In this document: piece by piece, positions 27,198-35,825 of the stretch | How positions within the stretch are numbered: position 1 is the stretch's first letter | How the letters are laid out: every line of letters begins with the position of its first letter | From: Xanthomonas prunicola | GTDB taxonomy: Bacteria; Pseudomonadota; Gammaproteobacteria; Xanthomonadales; Xanthomonadaceae | Direction of reading: 5' to 3' | Length of the DNA: 64,000 nt | Assembly: GCF_002846205.1 (NCBI RefSeq) | Contig: NZ_PHKV01000001.1 | Coordinates: forward strand, 992,001-1,056,000 | The notes under the pieces: model-generated | Databases searched by the model: none | What the model was told of the DNA's origin: nothing | What the model saw: the letters and a program-made list of their open reading frames with translations, nothing else | Program-made: the position numbers and the translations under genes

Positions 27198-27221
27198 CTA
27201 ATTTATTCATAAATGAATTAG
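27198..27221. promoter_or_regulatory. AT-rich 24-bp near-perfect palindrome upstream of the DJ-1/PfpI gene
   Basis: Starts CTAATTTATTCA and ends TAAATGAATTAG. Ten of twelve pairs match, and the outer six are perfect. Such AT content stands out in this GC-rich chromosome. It lies between the stop of the QEGLA gene and the start of the PfpI-like gene, so it is likely an operator for a MarR-, HxlR- or TetR-type regulator acting on the latter. Confidence 0.6.
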
Positions 27222-27261
27222 TTTCGTCGCGATGCGGTGAAGCTGCGCGCCGCGGCTTGCC

Positions 27262-28524
27262 TCACACATTCATTGCCGGCGGCTGCAGCTGGTCCATGCG
27301 GATGCGGTTGGCGAACAACGAGAACGCCAGCATGCCGGCCAGCCCGCTGACGCGGCTCACCCACGGCGGCAGCCAGCGTGGGGCGACCAGGACGCCGCTG
27401 TCGAACAACGGTGCAAAGCGCGCCACATCGCCAAGCGCCATCTTGCCGGCGAACAGGTAGCGGCAGAGCTGCAGCTGGTCGCGCTGCAATGAGTGGCGGA
27501 AGAAGGTATGCACCGCCACCAGGCCACGCAGATACACGGTGTCCTTGGTGAAGGCGCCGCCCCCACTGGTCGGCACGCCGCGGAACACGCGCTGCGCCGA
27601 TGAAAAACTTTCTGCAGCGCTCTGCCCGCCTGCGGTGAAATAGCGGAAGACCTCGATGAAATCCGCACCCGAGCGCGCCATCGCAATCGCTTCGATGCGC
27701 AGGCTGATGCGCTTCATGCGTTCGATATCGATGCTGCCGGTGATCTGCTCGGCGAATGTGGCCAAGCCCTCCTGCGTGGCGGTCGTGCGCGGCGAGGAAA
27801 TTCCCAGGCTAGGCAGATGTACCTGCGCGCGCCCGTTGAGCGCAGTCAGCGAATGCACCAGCGCTTCGTGATGGAACAACTGCGCGCGGTCGTAATCGCT
27901 GAACGTCGCACCGGTGCGCAAGCGGATACGGTGCGCGCCGGCAGCCGCCTTGGCGAGCAGATCCGGGTCGAGCACGACGGTGATCACGCGCCCTTCGAAG
28001 AACGCATCCAGGTCGTTCTGCAACTGCATGCGCAATGCCGTCGCCGACACCGGCACCTGCTCTTCCGGCGCCATCAGCTCGCGATCCAGTTCCTGCGCGA
28101 TCTGGATGAAATGCCGTGCTGCTTCGCGCGTGCTTGGCCCGTTGCCCGGCATCGGATCGTCGGGCACGCCGAACAACTGCGCCGAGTAATCGCTGACCGC
28201 GCGGGTGCCCAACGATTCCAGCAAACCGGCCGCAAGACTCCAGCTATGCGCCGAATCGATCAGGTACGCGCCCAGCGGATGATGCGGATCGGCGTCCTTG
28301 GCGATGGCGGCCAGTTCGCGCCGGGTGTCGCCGAACTCCAGCGTTGGGTAATCGACCTGCGGCAATTCCGGCTGCCCGCGCGCCACACTCTGCAGAAACG
28401 GCTCCTGCAGCGAGCGCGGCCAACTCGCCAGGGCGAGCAGGCGCACACCGCGCACGGCCTTGACCAGGCGCGCATCCAGCGCCGCGTGGTGGACGATGTC
28501 CGGCGGCCCCTTGCGCGCTGGCAT
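27262..28524 (-). CDS. QEGLA-motif protein (DUF1704, flavohaemoglobin expression-modulating family)
   Basis: A 420-residue protein of the DUF1704 family, recognised by the signature TTATQEGLATFAEQ, preceded by LFHHEALVHSLTALNG as in the family. The HHEALVH and QEGLA pieces resemble metallopeptidase helices (HExxH-like, then E), so a gluzincin-type hydrolase is possible; no activity is established to my knowledge. The C-terminus has a hydrophobic stretch (VSGLAGMLAFSLFA). Its ATG overlaps the stop of rsgA (TGATG), so it is translated with rsgA. Confidence 0.82.
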   Translation of the reverse strand: MPARKGPPDIVHHAALDARLVKAVRGVRLLALASWPRSLQEPFLQSVARGQPELPQVDYPTLEFGDTRRELAAIAKDADPHHPLGAYLIDSAHSWSLAAGLLESLGTRAVSDYSAQLFGVPDDPMPGNGPSTREAARHFIQIAQELDRELMAPEEQVPVSATALRMQLQNDLDAFFEGRVITVVLDPDLLAKAAAGAHRIRLRTGATFSDYDRAQLFHHEALVHSLTALNGRAQVHLPSLGISSPRTTATQEGLATFAEQITGSIDIERMKRISLRIEAIAMARSGADFIEVFRYFTAGGQSAAESFSSAQRVFRGVPTSGGGAFTKDTVYLRGLVAVHTFFRHSLQRDQLQLCRYLFAGKMALGDVARFAPLFDSGVLVAPRWLPPWVSRVSGLAGMLAFSLFANRIRMDQLQPPAMNV

Positions 28525-29615
28525 CAGCGCCGTCCGGAACGATCGACGCTGGCCGGCCGCTTGCCCGAGCCCTTGCCACGGGCGTTCTGGGCGACGCGGA
28601 TGGCGAGCTTTTCGGCCGCAGCGGTCACTTCCACGCGCAGCTTCATGTAATTGGCCACCCGCTCCGGATCCAGCTCGCCGGCCTCGATTGCTGCCCGCAC
28701 CGCACAGCCGGGCTCGGCGATATGCGCACAGTCGTTGAAGCGGCACTGTGCCGCCAACGCCTCCACATCCGAAAAACCGCCTTCAGCAAGATCCTCTTCG
28801 CCGGTCGGTTTGAGCTCGCGCATGCCGGGCGTATCGATCAGGCAGGCACCGGACGGCAACGGAATCAACGCACGGTGGGTGGTGGTATGCCGACCGCGCG
28901 AATCGTTCTCGCGCACCGCATTGGTCTTCATCCTCTGCGTGCCGAGCAAGGTATTGGTCAGCGTCGACTTGCCGGCACCGGACGAGCCCACCAGCACCGC
29001 GGTACGGCCATCGCCCAGCCACGGCCGCAACGCCGCCACGCTTTCCGGATCCTTGGCATTGACCGCACGCAGCGGGATGTTCTGCGCTTCCAGTTCCTCC
29101 AGCACCGCCAATGCGTCCTCGGCGTACTCGGTCTGATCGGCCTTGGTCAGCACCACCACCGGCTGCGCACCGCCACCGCCTACCAACAGCAGATAGCGCT
29201 CGATGCGGCGCGGATTGAAGTCCGCATCCAGCCCGCACACGATGAACACCGTATCGATATTGGCCGCAATCACCTGCTGGTGGTAATGCTCGCCGGCCGC
29301 CCCGCGCTTGATCGAGGTGCGCCGCGCCAGCAACGCCACAATGCGCTTGCCCTCCATCAACACCCAATCGCCCACCGCCGCCCGCTCATGGCTCGGGAAC
29401 CGCGGCCGCTGCCACTCCGGCAGCGACTCGGCCTTGAGACTGGCCTCCGGCGTATCGGCCACCACATAGCCGGTGCGGTGCTGTTCCACCACCCGCGCCG
29501 GCATCGCCTGCGGATGCGCGGCGAACACCGCCTGCCAAGCCGCCTCTTCGGGCGGCCCGGGCCAGGGCCAGCCGATGGATTGGAGGGTGGGGTAATCAGG
29601 GGATGCGTTGCTCAT
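28524..29615 (-). CDS. rsgA: Small ribosomal subunit biogenesis GTPase RsgA
   Basis: A 363-residue circularly permuted GTPase that acts late in 30S subunit maturation. The motifs occur in permuted order: G4 (VVLTKAD), then G1 (VGSSGAGKST), then G3 (LIDTPGMREL). An N-terminal OB fold precedes them, and a C-terminal zinc site CRFNDCAHIAEPGC follows. The C-terminal tail is basic (KGSGKRP), fitting rRNA contact. First gene of a two-gene unit with the QEGLA protein. Start ATG at 29615; the divergent alaA starts 155 bp away. Confidence 0.94.
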   Translation of the reverse strand: MSNASPDYPTLQSIGWPWPGPPEEAAWQAVFAAHPQAMPARVVEQHRTGYVVADTPEASLKAESLPEWQRPRFPSHERAAVGDWVLMEGKRIVALLARRTSIKRGAAGEHYHQQVIAANIDTVFIVCGLDADFNPRRIERYLLLVGGGGAQPVVVLTKADQTEYAEDALAVLEELEAQNIPLRAVNAKDPESVAALRPWLGDGRTAVLVGSSGAGKSTLTNTLLGTQRMKTNAVRENDSRGRHTTTHRALIPLPSGACLIDTPGMRELKPTGEEDLAEGGFSDVEALAAQCRFNDCAHIAEPGCAVRAAIEAGELDPERVANYMKLRVEVTAAAEKLAIRVAQNARGKGSGKRPASVDRSGRR

Positions 29616-29770
29616 GGGGCGATTCTAGCTGGCCGGCCGCAGCGGCTTGTGCAATCCGGTCCTGCCACGCGGCTCACATGCCCCTATTGACATCGTTGCC
29701 GATGCAAGCATATCCGCCTGTCATATTTCCGATACCATGCCAAGCCTCACGCCTACCACCGGCCCGTCGC

Positions 29771-31042
29771 ATGTCCACTGCCCCGCAAAAGCCGCTCGCG
29801 ATTCGTGAGCGTCTGTCCGAAGTCCGCTACGAAATCCGGGGCGAACTGGCCAGACGAGCGCGGGAGTTGGAGGCGCAGGGCCGCAAGCTGATCAAGCTCA
29901 ATATCGGTAACCCCGGTGCGTTCGGGTTCCGTGCCCCGGAGCATCTGCAGCGTGCGATCGCCGACGACATGGGCCGCACCGATCCGTATACCCATCAGCA
30001 AGGCCTGCCGGAAGCGCGCGAAGCGGTCGCCAAGGCGTATGCGCGGCGCCAGCATCCGGATGCGCATCCAGACCGCATCTTCATCGGCAACGGCGTCAGC
30101 GAGCTGATCGACCTGTCGCTGCGTGCGCTGCTCAACCCCGGCGACGAAGTGCTGGTGCCCTCGCCCGACTACCCACTGTGGTCGGCGGCGACCATTCTCA
30201 ACGACGGCCGCCCGGTGTATTACCGCTGCGCGCCGGAGAATGGCTTCCAGCCGGACCCGGTGGAGATCGAGACGCTGGTGTCCTCGCGCACCCGCGCCAT
30301 CGTGCTGATCAATCCGAACAACCCCAGCGGCGCCAGTTATTCGCGCGAGCTGCTGGAGCGCATCGTGGCGATCGCCACCAAGCACAATCTGCTGCTGATG
30401 GTCGATGAGATCTACGACCAGGTGCTCTACGACGCCGCCGCCTTCGTGCCGGTGGCACCGCTGGCTGGTGCGCACCCGTGCATCACCTTCAGTGGCCTGA
30501 GCAAGGTGCATCGCGCCTGCGGTTGGCGGGTGGGCTGGGCACTGCTGTCGGGCGATCAGGCACGCATCAACGACCTGCGCAACGCGATGGACCTGCTCGG
30601 CGCGCTGCGCCTGTGCGCCAACGTGCCGGGCCAGTACGCCATCGATGCGGCGGTGAACGGGCCGGACACCATTTCGGCGTTGTGCGCTCCCGGTGGTCGT
30701 TTGTATGAAACCCGCCGCGCGGTGATCGAGGCCTGCGCGGCCAGCGAGCATCTGTCGCTGGTGGCACCGGCCGGTGCGCTGTACGCGTTCCCGGCGGTGG
30801 TGGGTGCGGCGGCGCGCAACTTCGACGATCACGCGTTCGCACTCGACCTGATGAATGAAGAAGGTGTGCTGGTCGTCCCAGGCTCCAGTTTCAACGTGCC
30901 GTACCGTCATCACTTCCGCGTGACCTTGATGCCGGAAGCCAGCGTGATGCGCGATGTATTCGCCCGCATCGACCGCGCATTGGCACGCCGCGCCGAAGCG
31001 GTCACCAAGGTGGTTCCGCTCAAGTCGCGCAGCGTGGCGTGA
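29771..31042 (+). CDS. alaA: AlaA-like pyridoxal-phosphate aminotransferase
   Basis: A 423-residue class I/II aminotransferase close to glutamate-pyruvate aminotransferase AlaA (YfbQ). Landmarks: KLNIGNPGAFGF at the start, NPNNPSGASYS, MVDEIYDQVLYD and the Schiff-base Lys245 in ITFSGLSKVHRACGWRVGW. It interconverts alanine and pyruvate with 2-oxoglutarate in the cytoplasm. The ATG before STAPQKP is chosen; longer frames run through cysteine-rich non-family sequence. It overlaps the next gene (TGATG). Confidence 0.9.
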   Translation: MSTAPQKPLAIRERLSEVRYEIRGELARRARELEAQGRKLIKLNIGNPGAFGFRAPEHLQRAIADDMGRTDPYTHQQGLPEAREAVAKAYARRQHPDAHPDRIFIGNGVSELIDLSLRALLNPGDEVLVPSPDYPLWSAATILNDGRPVYYRCAPENGFQPDPVEIETLVSSRTRAIVLINPNNPSGASYSRELLERIVAIATKHNLLLMVDEIYDQVLYDAAAFVPVAPLAGAHPCITFSGLSKVHRACGWRVGWALLSGDQARINDLRNAMDLLGALRLCANVPGQYAIDAAVNGPDTISALCAPGGRLYETRRAVIEACAASEHLSLVAPAGALYAFPAVVGAAARNFDDHAFALDLMNEEGVLVVPGSSFNVPYRHHFRVTLMPEASVMRDVFARIDRALARRAEAVTKVVPLKSRSVA

Positions 31043-31692
31043 TGGCGGCGCTTGGCATGCCGCTGCGCTATCTGGCGCTCGGCGATTCGTACACCATCGG
31101 CGAAGGCGTCGCGCCTGCCCAGCGCTGGCCGATGCAATTGGCGGATGGGTTGCGTGCTTACGGCTGGAGCGTGGCGCCGCCGCAGATCATCGCCACCACC
31201 GGCTGGACCACCGACGAGTTGCAGGCCGGTATCGACGCCGCTGCACCGCAAGGCCCGTTCGAATTGGTGAGCCTGCTGATCGGCGTCAACAACCAATACC
31301 GCGGGCGCGCGCTGGATGAGTACCGCCAGCAATTCGATGCGCTGCTGCTGCGTGCAATGACCTTTGCGCAAGGCCATCCCGCACGCGTGTTCGTGCTGTC
31401 GATTCCCGATTGGGGCCTGACTCCGTTTGCGCGTGCACAAGGCGGCGATGCCGCGCTGATCGGCGCACAGATCGATGCCTTCAACGCGATCGCTGCCGAC
31501 CGTTGCAGCGCGCACGGCGTGCGCTTTGTCGACATCACGGCCACCAGCCGCGATGGCGGCGATGCGGCGGACATGCTGGTGGACGACGGCCTGCACCCCT
31601 CCGGCGAGATGTATGCGCGTTGGACCGCATTGGCGTTGCCGGCGGCACGTGATGCGCTGGGCGCTGTGGGATCCCTGGACACGACTGTCTAG
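31042..31692 (+). CDS. SGNH/GDSL-family hydrolase
   Basis: A 216-residue esterase/lipase-like protein. Block I is LALGDSYTIGEG with the nucleophile serine, block III is LIGVNNQYRG, and block V is DDGLHPSGEMY with Asp and His. No signal peptide is clear, so it is probably cytoplasmic. Its ATG overlaps the stop of alaA, indicating coupling. An in-frame GTG just upstream and an ATG at 31057 (MPLRYLALG) are alternative starts. Substrate unknown. Confidence 0.85.
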   Translation: MAALGMPLRYLALGDSYTIGEGVAPAQRWPMQLADGLRAYGWSVAPPQIIATTGWTTDELQAGIDAAAPQGPFELVSLLIGVNNQYRGRALDEYRQQFDALLLRAMTFAQGHPARVFVLSIPDWGLTPFARAQGGDAALIGAQIDAFNAIAADRCSAHGVRFVDITATSRDGGDAADMLVDDGLHPSGEMYARWTALALPAARDALGAVGSLDTTV

Positions 31693-31777
31693 ATCCCAGC
31701 ACTGTTTGGCGCACATCTGCGTTGTGCCTTTGCATACGAATCTCTGACCCTGCATCTGCGGCACAACGTATGGCACG

Positions 31778-31915
31778 TCATGTCAGCTGCTTCGCTGATG
31801 CTAGATGCGGCTGGCAATCGCGCGTTCGTCGGTACACCCGCCGCAGCACCACCTCGCCGCGTGCGATGTCGAAAAAGAGCGCCCCTTCGAATACGGCTAC
31901 GCCGCTTAAAAACAT
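31778..31915 (-). CDS. Possible small ORF or gene fragment of 45 residues
   Basis: On the minus strand, ATG at 31915 opens a frame beginning MFLSGVAVFEGALFFDIARG, then EVVLRRVYRRTRD, ending at TGA. Its composition (hydrophobic strand, then charged segment) looks protein-like and unlike neighbouring noise, and a GGGGTAGGG purine tract precedes it. I do not recognise it. It could be the C-terminal remnant of a lost gene. It is the only coding signal I see in the 31693-31990 gap. Confidence 0.3.
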   Translation of the reverse strand: MFLSGVAVFEGALFFDIARGEVVLRRVYRRTRDCQPHLASAKQLT

Positions 31916-31990
31916 GATTCGGCCCTACCCCAATCAGCCCGACAGGCCCTAAGCTAGCCGCGCACCACGCCTGATTGCCAAGGAACGACA

Positions 31991-32686
31991 TTGCACAGCA
32001 CTGCCACCCAACCGATGAGCCGCGCGCAGGCATTGAAGATTGCAAGCGCGTTTCTGCCGCCGCATCCGCTGGGTAACCGCTACGACTACTACTACACGCA
32101 GGCCAAGCTGCGCACCGACCCGTTGTATCCGGGTGTACTGGCCGAGCTGCGCAAGACCACTGCGCCGGTGCTGGATCTGGGCTGCGGGCTCGGCCTGCTT
32201 GCCCATGCGCTGCGCGCCGATGGTCAGGCGCTGGCGTATCACGGCGTGGATGTGGATGCGTCCAAGATCCGCCGCGCGCAGCACATCGCGCAGCGGTCCG
32301 ACCTGGGCAACACCAAGTTCGAAGTGGTCGATCTGAGTGTGGCGTGGCCGCAGCATCAGGGCAGCGTCACCATTCTGGATGTGCTGCAGTATCTGCAGTC
32401 GGACATGCAGGCCAGTCTGTTACGCAGCGTGGCGCAGATGCTCACGCCCGGTGCGAAGCTGGTGATCCGCAGCGCGCTGGGCGATGCCAGCCGCCGCGGC
32501 CGTACCAGCCGCGTCACCGACGTGCTGGCGCATCTGAGCGGCTGGATGCAGCGCATGCCGCGCAGCTATCCCACCCGTGACAGTCTGCAAGCGCATCTGG
32601 AGGCGGCCGGTCTGCACGCCACGTTCGCGCCGCTGTATGGCAACACGCCGTTCAACAACTGGCTGATCGTGGCCGAGCCGCGCTGA
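31991..32686 (+). CDS. Class I SAM-dependent methyltransferase
   Basis: A 231-residue Rossmann methyltransferase. Motif I is VLDLGCGLGLLAHAL, motif II HGVDVDASKI, and motif IV SVTILDVLQYL. The TTG at 31991 is chosen because AAGGA lies 8 bp upstream; an ATG at 32015 lacks a site but is possible. A tyrosine-rich start (GNRYDYYYTQAKL) suggests a membrane- or lipid-linked subgroup. Substrate unknown. It is convergent with a polysaccharide deacetylase. Confidence 0.82.
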   Translation: MHSTATQPMSRAQALKIASAFLPPHPLGNRYDYYYTQAKLRTDPLYPGVLAELRKTTAPVLDLGCGLGLLAHALRADGQALAYHGVDVDASKIRRAQHIAQRSDLGNTKFEVVDLSVAWPQHQGSVTILDVLQYLQSDMQASLLRSVAQMLTPGAKLVIRSALGDASRRGRTSRVTDVLAHLSGWMQRMPRSYPTRDSLQAHLEAAGLHATFAPLYGNTPFNNWLIVAEPR

Positions 32687-32699
32687 GCAATGCGCTACG

Positions 32700-32837
32700 A
32701 ACGACGGCTACCCGTAGCGAGCACTCGTCGATTAGAGATGGCAGGGGCGAAGGAATTGCCGTGTACAGGCGGTACATGCAGCCCCGACACTGATTGCGCC
32801 CGCATTGCAGTGAGCACGGTCGTTGTCCTGGTCGCGC
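32700..32837 (+). repeat. Degenerate family 1 repeat copy
   Basis: The sequence GGCTACCCGTAGCGAGCACT and a later GGTACATGCAGCCCCGACAC recall the family 1 interior (GCTACCAACATGTAGCGAGC, then GGTACATGCCGATTCCGAGC). The ends are not well kept. It occupies the gap between two convergent genes. Confidence 0.4.
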
Positions 32838-33614
32838 TTAATCCGGCCGCCGCCCCACCAATCCGCGCGCCTGCATCGCCTCCAGCACGCCCCGCAGGAT
32901 GGTGAGGTTATGGCCGTGCGCAGCACCTTCGTGCAGCAGCACGATGGCGCCGGGCTGCAGGTCGCGCACGATGCGCGCGATGGTGGTCTCCGGCTCGCAA
33001 TGCACGCCGTCGAAACCGCGCGCGCTCCAGGCCACGCGAGTCAGCCCGTGCGCGCGCAGAGGCGAGGCGACGAAGGGGTTGGTCATGCCCACCACCGAGC
33101 GGTACAGCCGTGGCGCCTGGCCGGTGATGCAGGCCAGCACGCGCTGCGCCTGACCGATTTCCTGCGCCATGCGGCGCGGCCCCAGCGCCCAGAACCACGC
33201 CTGCGGATGGGTATGACTGTGGTTGCCGATGCCGTGCCCGCGGCGCACGATCTCGCGCACCAGTTCCGGCCGCTGCTCGGCACGCGCGCCGACCACGAAG
33301 AAGGTGGCCTTGGCATCGCAAGCATCCAACAGGTCGAGGATGGCCGGAGTGTCGTCGGACGGGCCATCGTCGATGGTCAGCCACACATGCGGCACGCGGC
33401 CGGGTAGCCGTGCCAGCACCGGCGCATACAGGCGCGCGCGCGGCAGGAACACCGGCACCACGAACAGCGCATGCGACAGCAGCAGCGCCGGCAGCCCCCA
33501 GACCCAGCCCAGATGCCACCACAGCATCGCCACCGCAGCCTGCGAGAGGGCGAACAAGCCCACCCAGCGGTAGGGGTGGGAGGGGATGCGATACAGCGTT
33601 TCCGGCGTGGTCAT
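32838..33614 (-). CDS. Polysaccharide deacetylase (NodB homology, membrane-anchored)
   Basis: A 258-residue carbohydrate esterase 4-type protein. Two N-terminal membrane helices (VGLFALSQAAVAMLWWHL and WGLPALLLSHALFVVPVFL) precede the NodB domain. Metal and catalytic motifs are TIDDGPSDDT (first motif, Asp-Asp), then HSHTHPQAW (His-x-x-x-His) and the late IVLLHEG. It likely removes acetyl groups from a cell-surface or lipid-linked glycan. The ATG before TTPETLYRI is preferred; a second ATG lies 15 bp upstream. It is divergent from the glutaredoxin fusion at 33675. Confidence 0.87.
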   Translation of the reverse strand: MTTPETLYRIPSHPYRWVGLFALSQAAVAMLWWHLGWVWGLPALLLSHALFVVPVFLPRARLYAPVLARLPGRVPHVWLTIDDGPSDDTPAILDLLDACDAKATFFVVGARAEQRPELVREIVRRGHGIGNHSHTHPQAWFWALGPRRMAQEIGQAQRVLACITGQAPRLYRSVVGMTNPFVASPLRAHGLTRVAWSARGFDGVHCEPETTIARIVRDLQPGAIVLLHEGAAHGHNLTILRGVLEAMQARGLVGRRPD

Positions 33615-33674
33615 GCCGCATGATGCCATGCGGCGTAGAATGCCCGGTCTCCACGCTCTCACCGAAGTGCTGCC

Positions 33675-34601
33675 ATGTCCCTCGATCCCGCCCTGCGTTC
33701 CCGTATCGATACGCTGCTGCAATCCAGCCGCGTGGTGCTCTTCATGAAAGGCCAGCCCGGCATGCCGCAGTGCGGTTTTTCGGCCAAGGCAGTCGGCGTG
33801 CTGGACGGGCTGGGCATCGACTATGCCCACGTCAACGTACTGGCCGACCAGGAGATCCGCGAGGGCATCAAGGCCTATGGCGACTGGCCGACCATTCCGC
33901 AGCTGTACGTGGACGGCGAGCTGATCGGCGGCAGCGACATCATCCTGCAGATGGCCGACAGCGGCGAGCTGAGCAGCATGCTCGGCCTGCAGGTGCCGGA
34001 TCGCAGCCCGCCCAAGATCACCATCACCCCGGCTGCGGTGGAGATGCTCAAGGGCGCGCTGGCCGATGCGCCGGATGCGTCGCTGACGCTGGCCATCGAT
34101 GCCAATTTCCAGCCCAATTTCCAGCTAGCGCCAACCAATCCGAACGCCATTGCCGCCGAATCCAACGGCCTGCGCGTGCAGTTCGACCTGGCCAGCGCAC
34201 GCCGCGCCGACGGTATCACCATCGACTGGGTGGACGACATCCGCGGCCGCGGCCTGGCCATCGACAACCCCAATGCGCCCAAGCCGGTGCAGGAGCTGTC
34301 GGTGCGCGATGCCGACGACCGCCTAAAGGCCGCCAGCCTGACCCTGGTGGACGTGCGCCCGGCCGACGAGCGTGCGCTTGCCACCGTGGCCGCACCGTTC
34401 CGCACCCTGGATGCGCACGAGCGTGCCGCGATCGAACAGCTGCCCAAGGACACCCCGCTGGCATTCCTGTGTCACCGCGGCGGTCGCAGCCTGCAGGCGG
34501 CCGAACATTTCCGCAGCCTGGGCTTTACCAATGTCTACAACGTCACCGGCGGCATCGATGCCTGGTCGGACGAAGTAGACAATGGGGTGGCGAAGTACTG
34601 A
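33675..34601 (+). CDS. Monothiol glutaredoxin / A-type-carrier-like / rhodanese fusion protein
   Basis: A 308-residue cytoplasmic three-domain protein. Residues 1-108: Grx4-type monothiol glutaredoxin with CGFS active site (Cys33) and GDWPTIPQLYVDGELIGG. Residues 113-203: a domain matching iron-sulfur A-type carriers (ITITPAAVEMLKGALAD, then ITIDWVDDIRGRGLAIDNPN) but with no cysteine. Residues 210-308: rhodanese with Cys266 in LCHRGGRS. Grx4 proteins carry [2Fe-2S] clusters; the rhodanese could supply or move sulfur. The cysteine-free middle domain may be structural. Start ATG follows the divergent deacetylase by 60 bp. Confidence 0.9.
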   Translation: MSLDPALRSRIDTLLQSSRVVLFMKGQPGMPQCGFSAKAVGVLDGLGIDYAHVNVLADQEIREGIKAYGDWPTIPQLYVDGELIGGSDIILQMADSGELSSMLGLQVPDRSPPKITITPAAVEMLKGALADAPDASLTLAIDANFQPNFQLAPTNPNAIAAESNGLRVQFDLASARRADGITIDWVDDIRGRGLAIDNPNAPKPVQELSVRDADDRLKAASLTLVDVRPADERALATVAAPFRTLDAHERAAIEQLPKDTPLAFLCHRGGRSLQAAEHFRSLGFTNVYNVTGGIDAWSDEVDNGVAKY

Positions 34602-34696
34602 TCAACACTGGGCGGTCGCTGCAGGGTCGCGGCTGCCGCGCACGCGTCTAGTCGCACATGTAGAGTGCGGCGCTGGCGTGACCCGTGCGACCACGA

Positions 34697-34712
34697 CTTG
34701 CACAGATGCAAG
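34697..34712 (+). promoter_or_regulatory. Small hairpin upstream of an intrinsic terminator
   Basis: CTTGCA-CAGA-TGCAAG is a perfect 6-bp stem with a 4-base loop, 26 bp before the terminator stem at 34739. The two hairpins together resemble the 3' end of a small RNA or a leader with two structures. Confidence 0.4.
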
Positions 34713-34737
34713 CTGCTTGGGCACACCGCAGACCGAA

Positions 34738-34767
34738 ACGGGCGCTCCTTGGAGCGTCCGTTTTTTT
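34738..34767 (+). terminator. Rho-independent terminator between the glutaredoxin fusion and the next gene
   Basis: Stem GGGCGCTCC / GGAGCGTCC (one G-T wobble) with a 2-base loop and a run of seven T follows directly. It lies 137 bp after the fusion-gene stop and 33 bp before the next start codon, so it ends either the fusion transcript or a small RNA or leader starting in the gap. Confidence 0.85.
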
Positions 34768-34799
34768 CATGGATCAACCTGCACAAGGACATCGCTGCA

Positions 34800-35669
34800 A
34801 TGCACACCCGCTTGCGCTCTCTCGCCCTGGCCGCACTGCTGCCACTGGCCGCCTACGCAGCCGAACCGTCGCGCGCCGTGCTGCTGGTCCAGACCTACGA
34901 CAACCAGCCGACCGACGCTCCGCTGGAATACATTCCGGTATGGCTCGGCAAGAGCGTGGCGAAGGAATCGACCCTGCCCAATGCGCTGCTGAGCCAGCCG
35001 CTGCAGATCTTCAATGCAGGCGTTTCCGCCGGCAACGTGCGGCTTGCGGCGCTAACGGTGGACGACAACAGCATGTGCGGCGGCACTGCGAAGCTGCGCA
35101 TCAAGGGCAACCCCACGTTGGCCGATTCGCCATTGCTGTCGACGGTGGACGTAAACCCCGGCAAGCGCTTTGCTGGCCGGGCGGCGACTGCCAGCGAACA
35201 GGCCGAGCTGTTCCGCCAAGCCGGCGAGACCGCGCAACTGCACAAGAGCGTCAAGCCGGCGGCACTGACGCAGGCGCTGGCAGCGTTCAATGCCGATCGC
35301 GCTCAGGATCTGGCGGCGCTGCAGATCGTCACCGATACGCAGCAACCGCAGCGGCGCGTGGCCGTGCTGACCTCCAATCATCCGATCAAGACCGGCAATC
35401 CGGACAACCCCACCGGCGTGCTCGTCGTGCTTGCGATCTTCGAACATGACGGCAGCCGCTGGCAGTTCCGCAAGGGGCACGCTGCGAGCGGCTGCGACGA
35501 TTGCGAAGACCTGCCGCTGCGCACGCATCTGTTGCAGTTCGGCGACATCGACGGCAACGGCACGCTCGATTTCGTGCTGTCGGAAAGCGGCTACGAAAGT
35601 TACGGGTTCTATTTACTGCTCGGCGAAGGCCCCACCTGGCGTTCGGAAGCGTTGCCGGGCGGCTGCTGA
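34800..35669 (+). CDS. Exported FG-GAP/VCBS-like protein of unknown function
   Basis: A 289-residue protein with a signal peptide (LRSLALAALLPLAAYAAEP, cut after AYA). The N-terminal two thirds match no family I know. The C-terminal part contains a calcium-loop-like FGDIDGNGTLDFVLSESGYE, the repeat unit seen in FG-GAP/VCBS beta-propeller proteins. Start ATG at 34800 follows an AAGGA element. An intrinsic terminator stands 33 bp upstream, so it either has a promoter within that spacing or depends on readthrough. Confidence 0.75.
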   Translation: MHTRLRSLALAALLPLAAYAAEPSRAVLLVQTYDNQPTDAPLEYIPVWLGKSVAKESTLPNALLSQPLQIFNAGVSAGNVRLAALTVDDNSMCGGTAKLRIKGNPTLADSPLLSTVDVNPGKRFAGRAATASEQAELFRQAGETAQLHKSVKPAALTQALAAFNADRAQDLAALQIVTDTQQPQRRVAVLTSNHPIKTGNPDNPTGVLVVLAIFEHDGSRWQFRKGHAASGCDDCEDLPLRTHLLQFGDIDGNGTLDFVLSESGYESYGFYLLLGEGPTWRSEALPGGC

Positions 35670-35825
35670 TCGGTTCTTTAGTGCATGCGCGATCGCTGTT
35701 GCGGCATTGCGCGTGGCGCGCATCCACCCACTGCAAGGCCGACGCTAGTTCGGCGCTAGCGCTGTCGTTGCAGACGCCGCACGGCAAACCGCAACTGCCG
35801 GCATGCAACTAACCGACGCCGGTCT

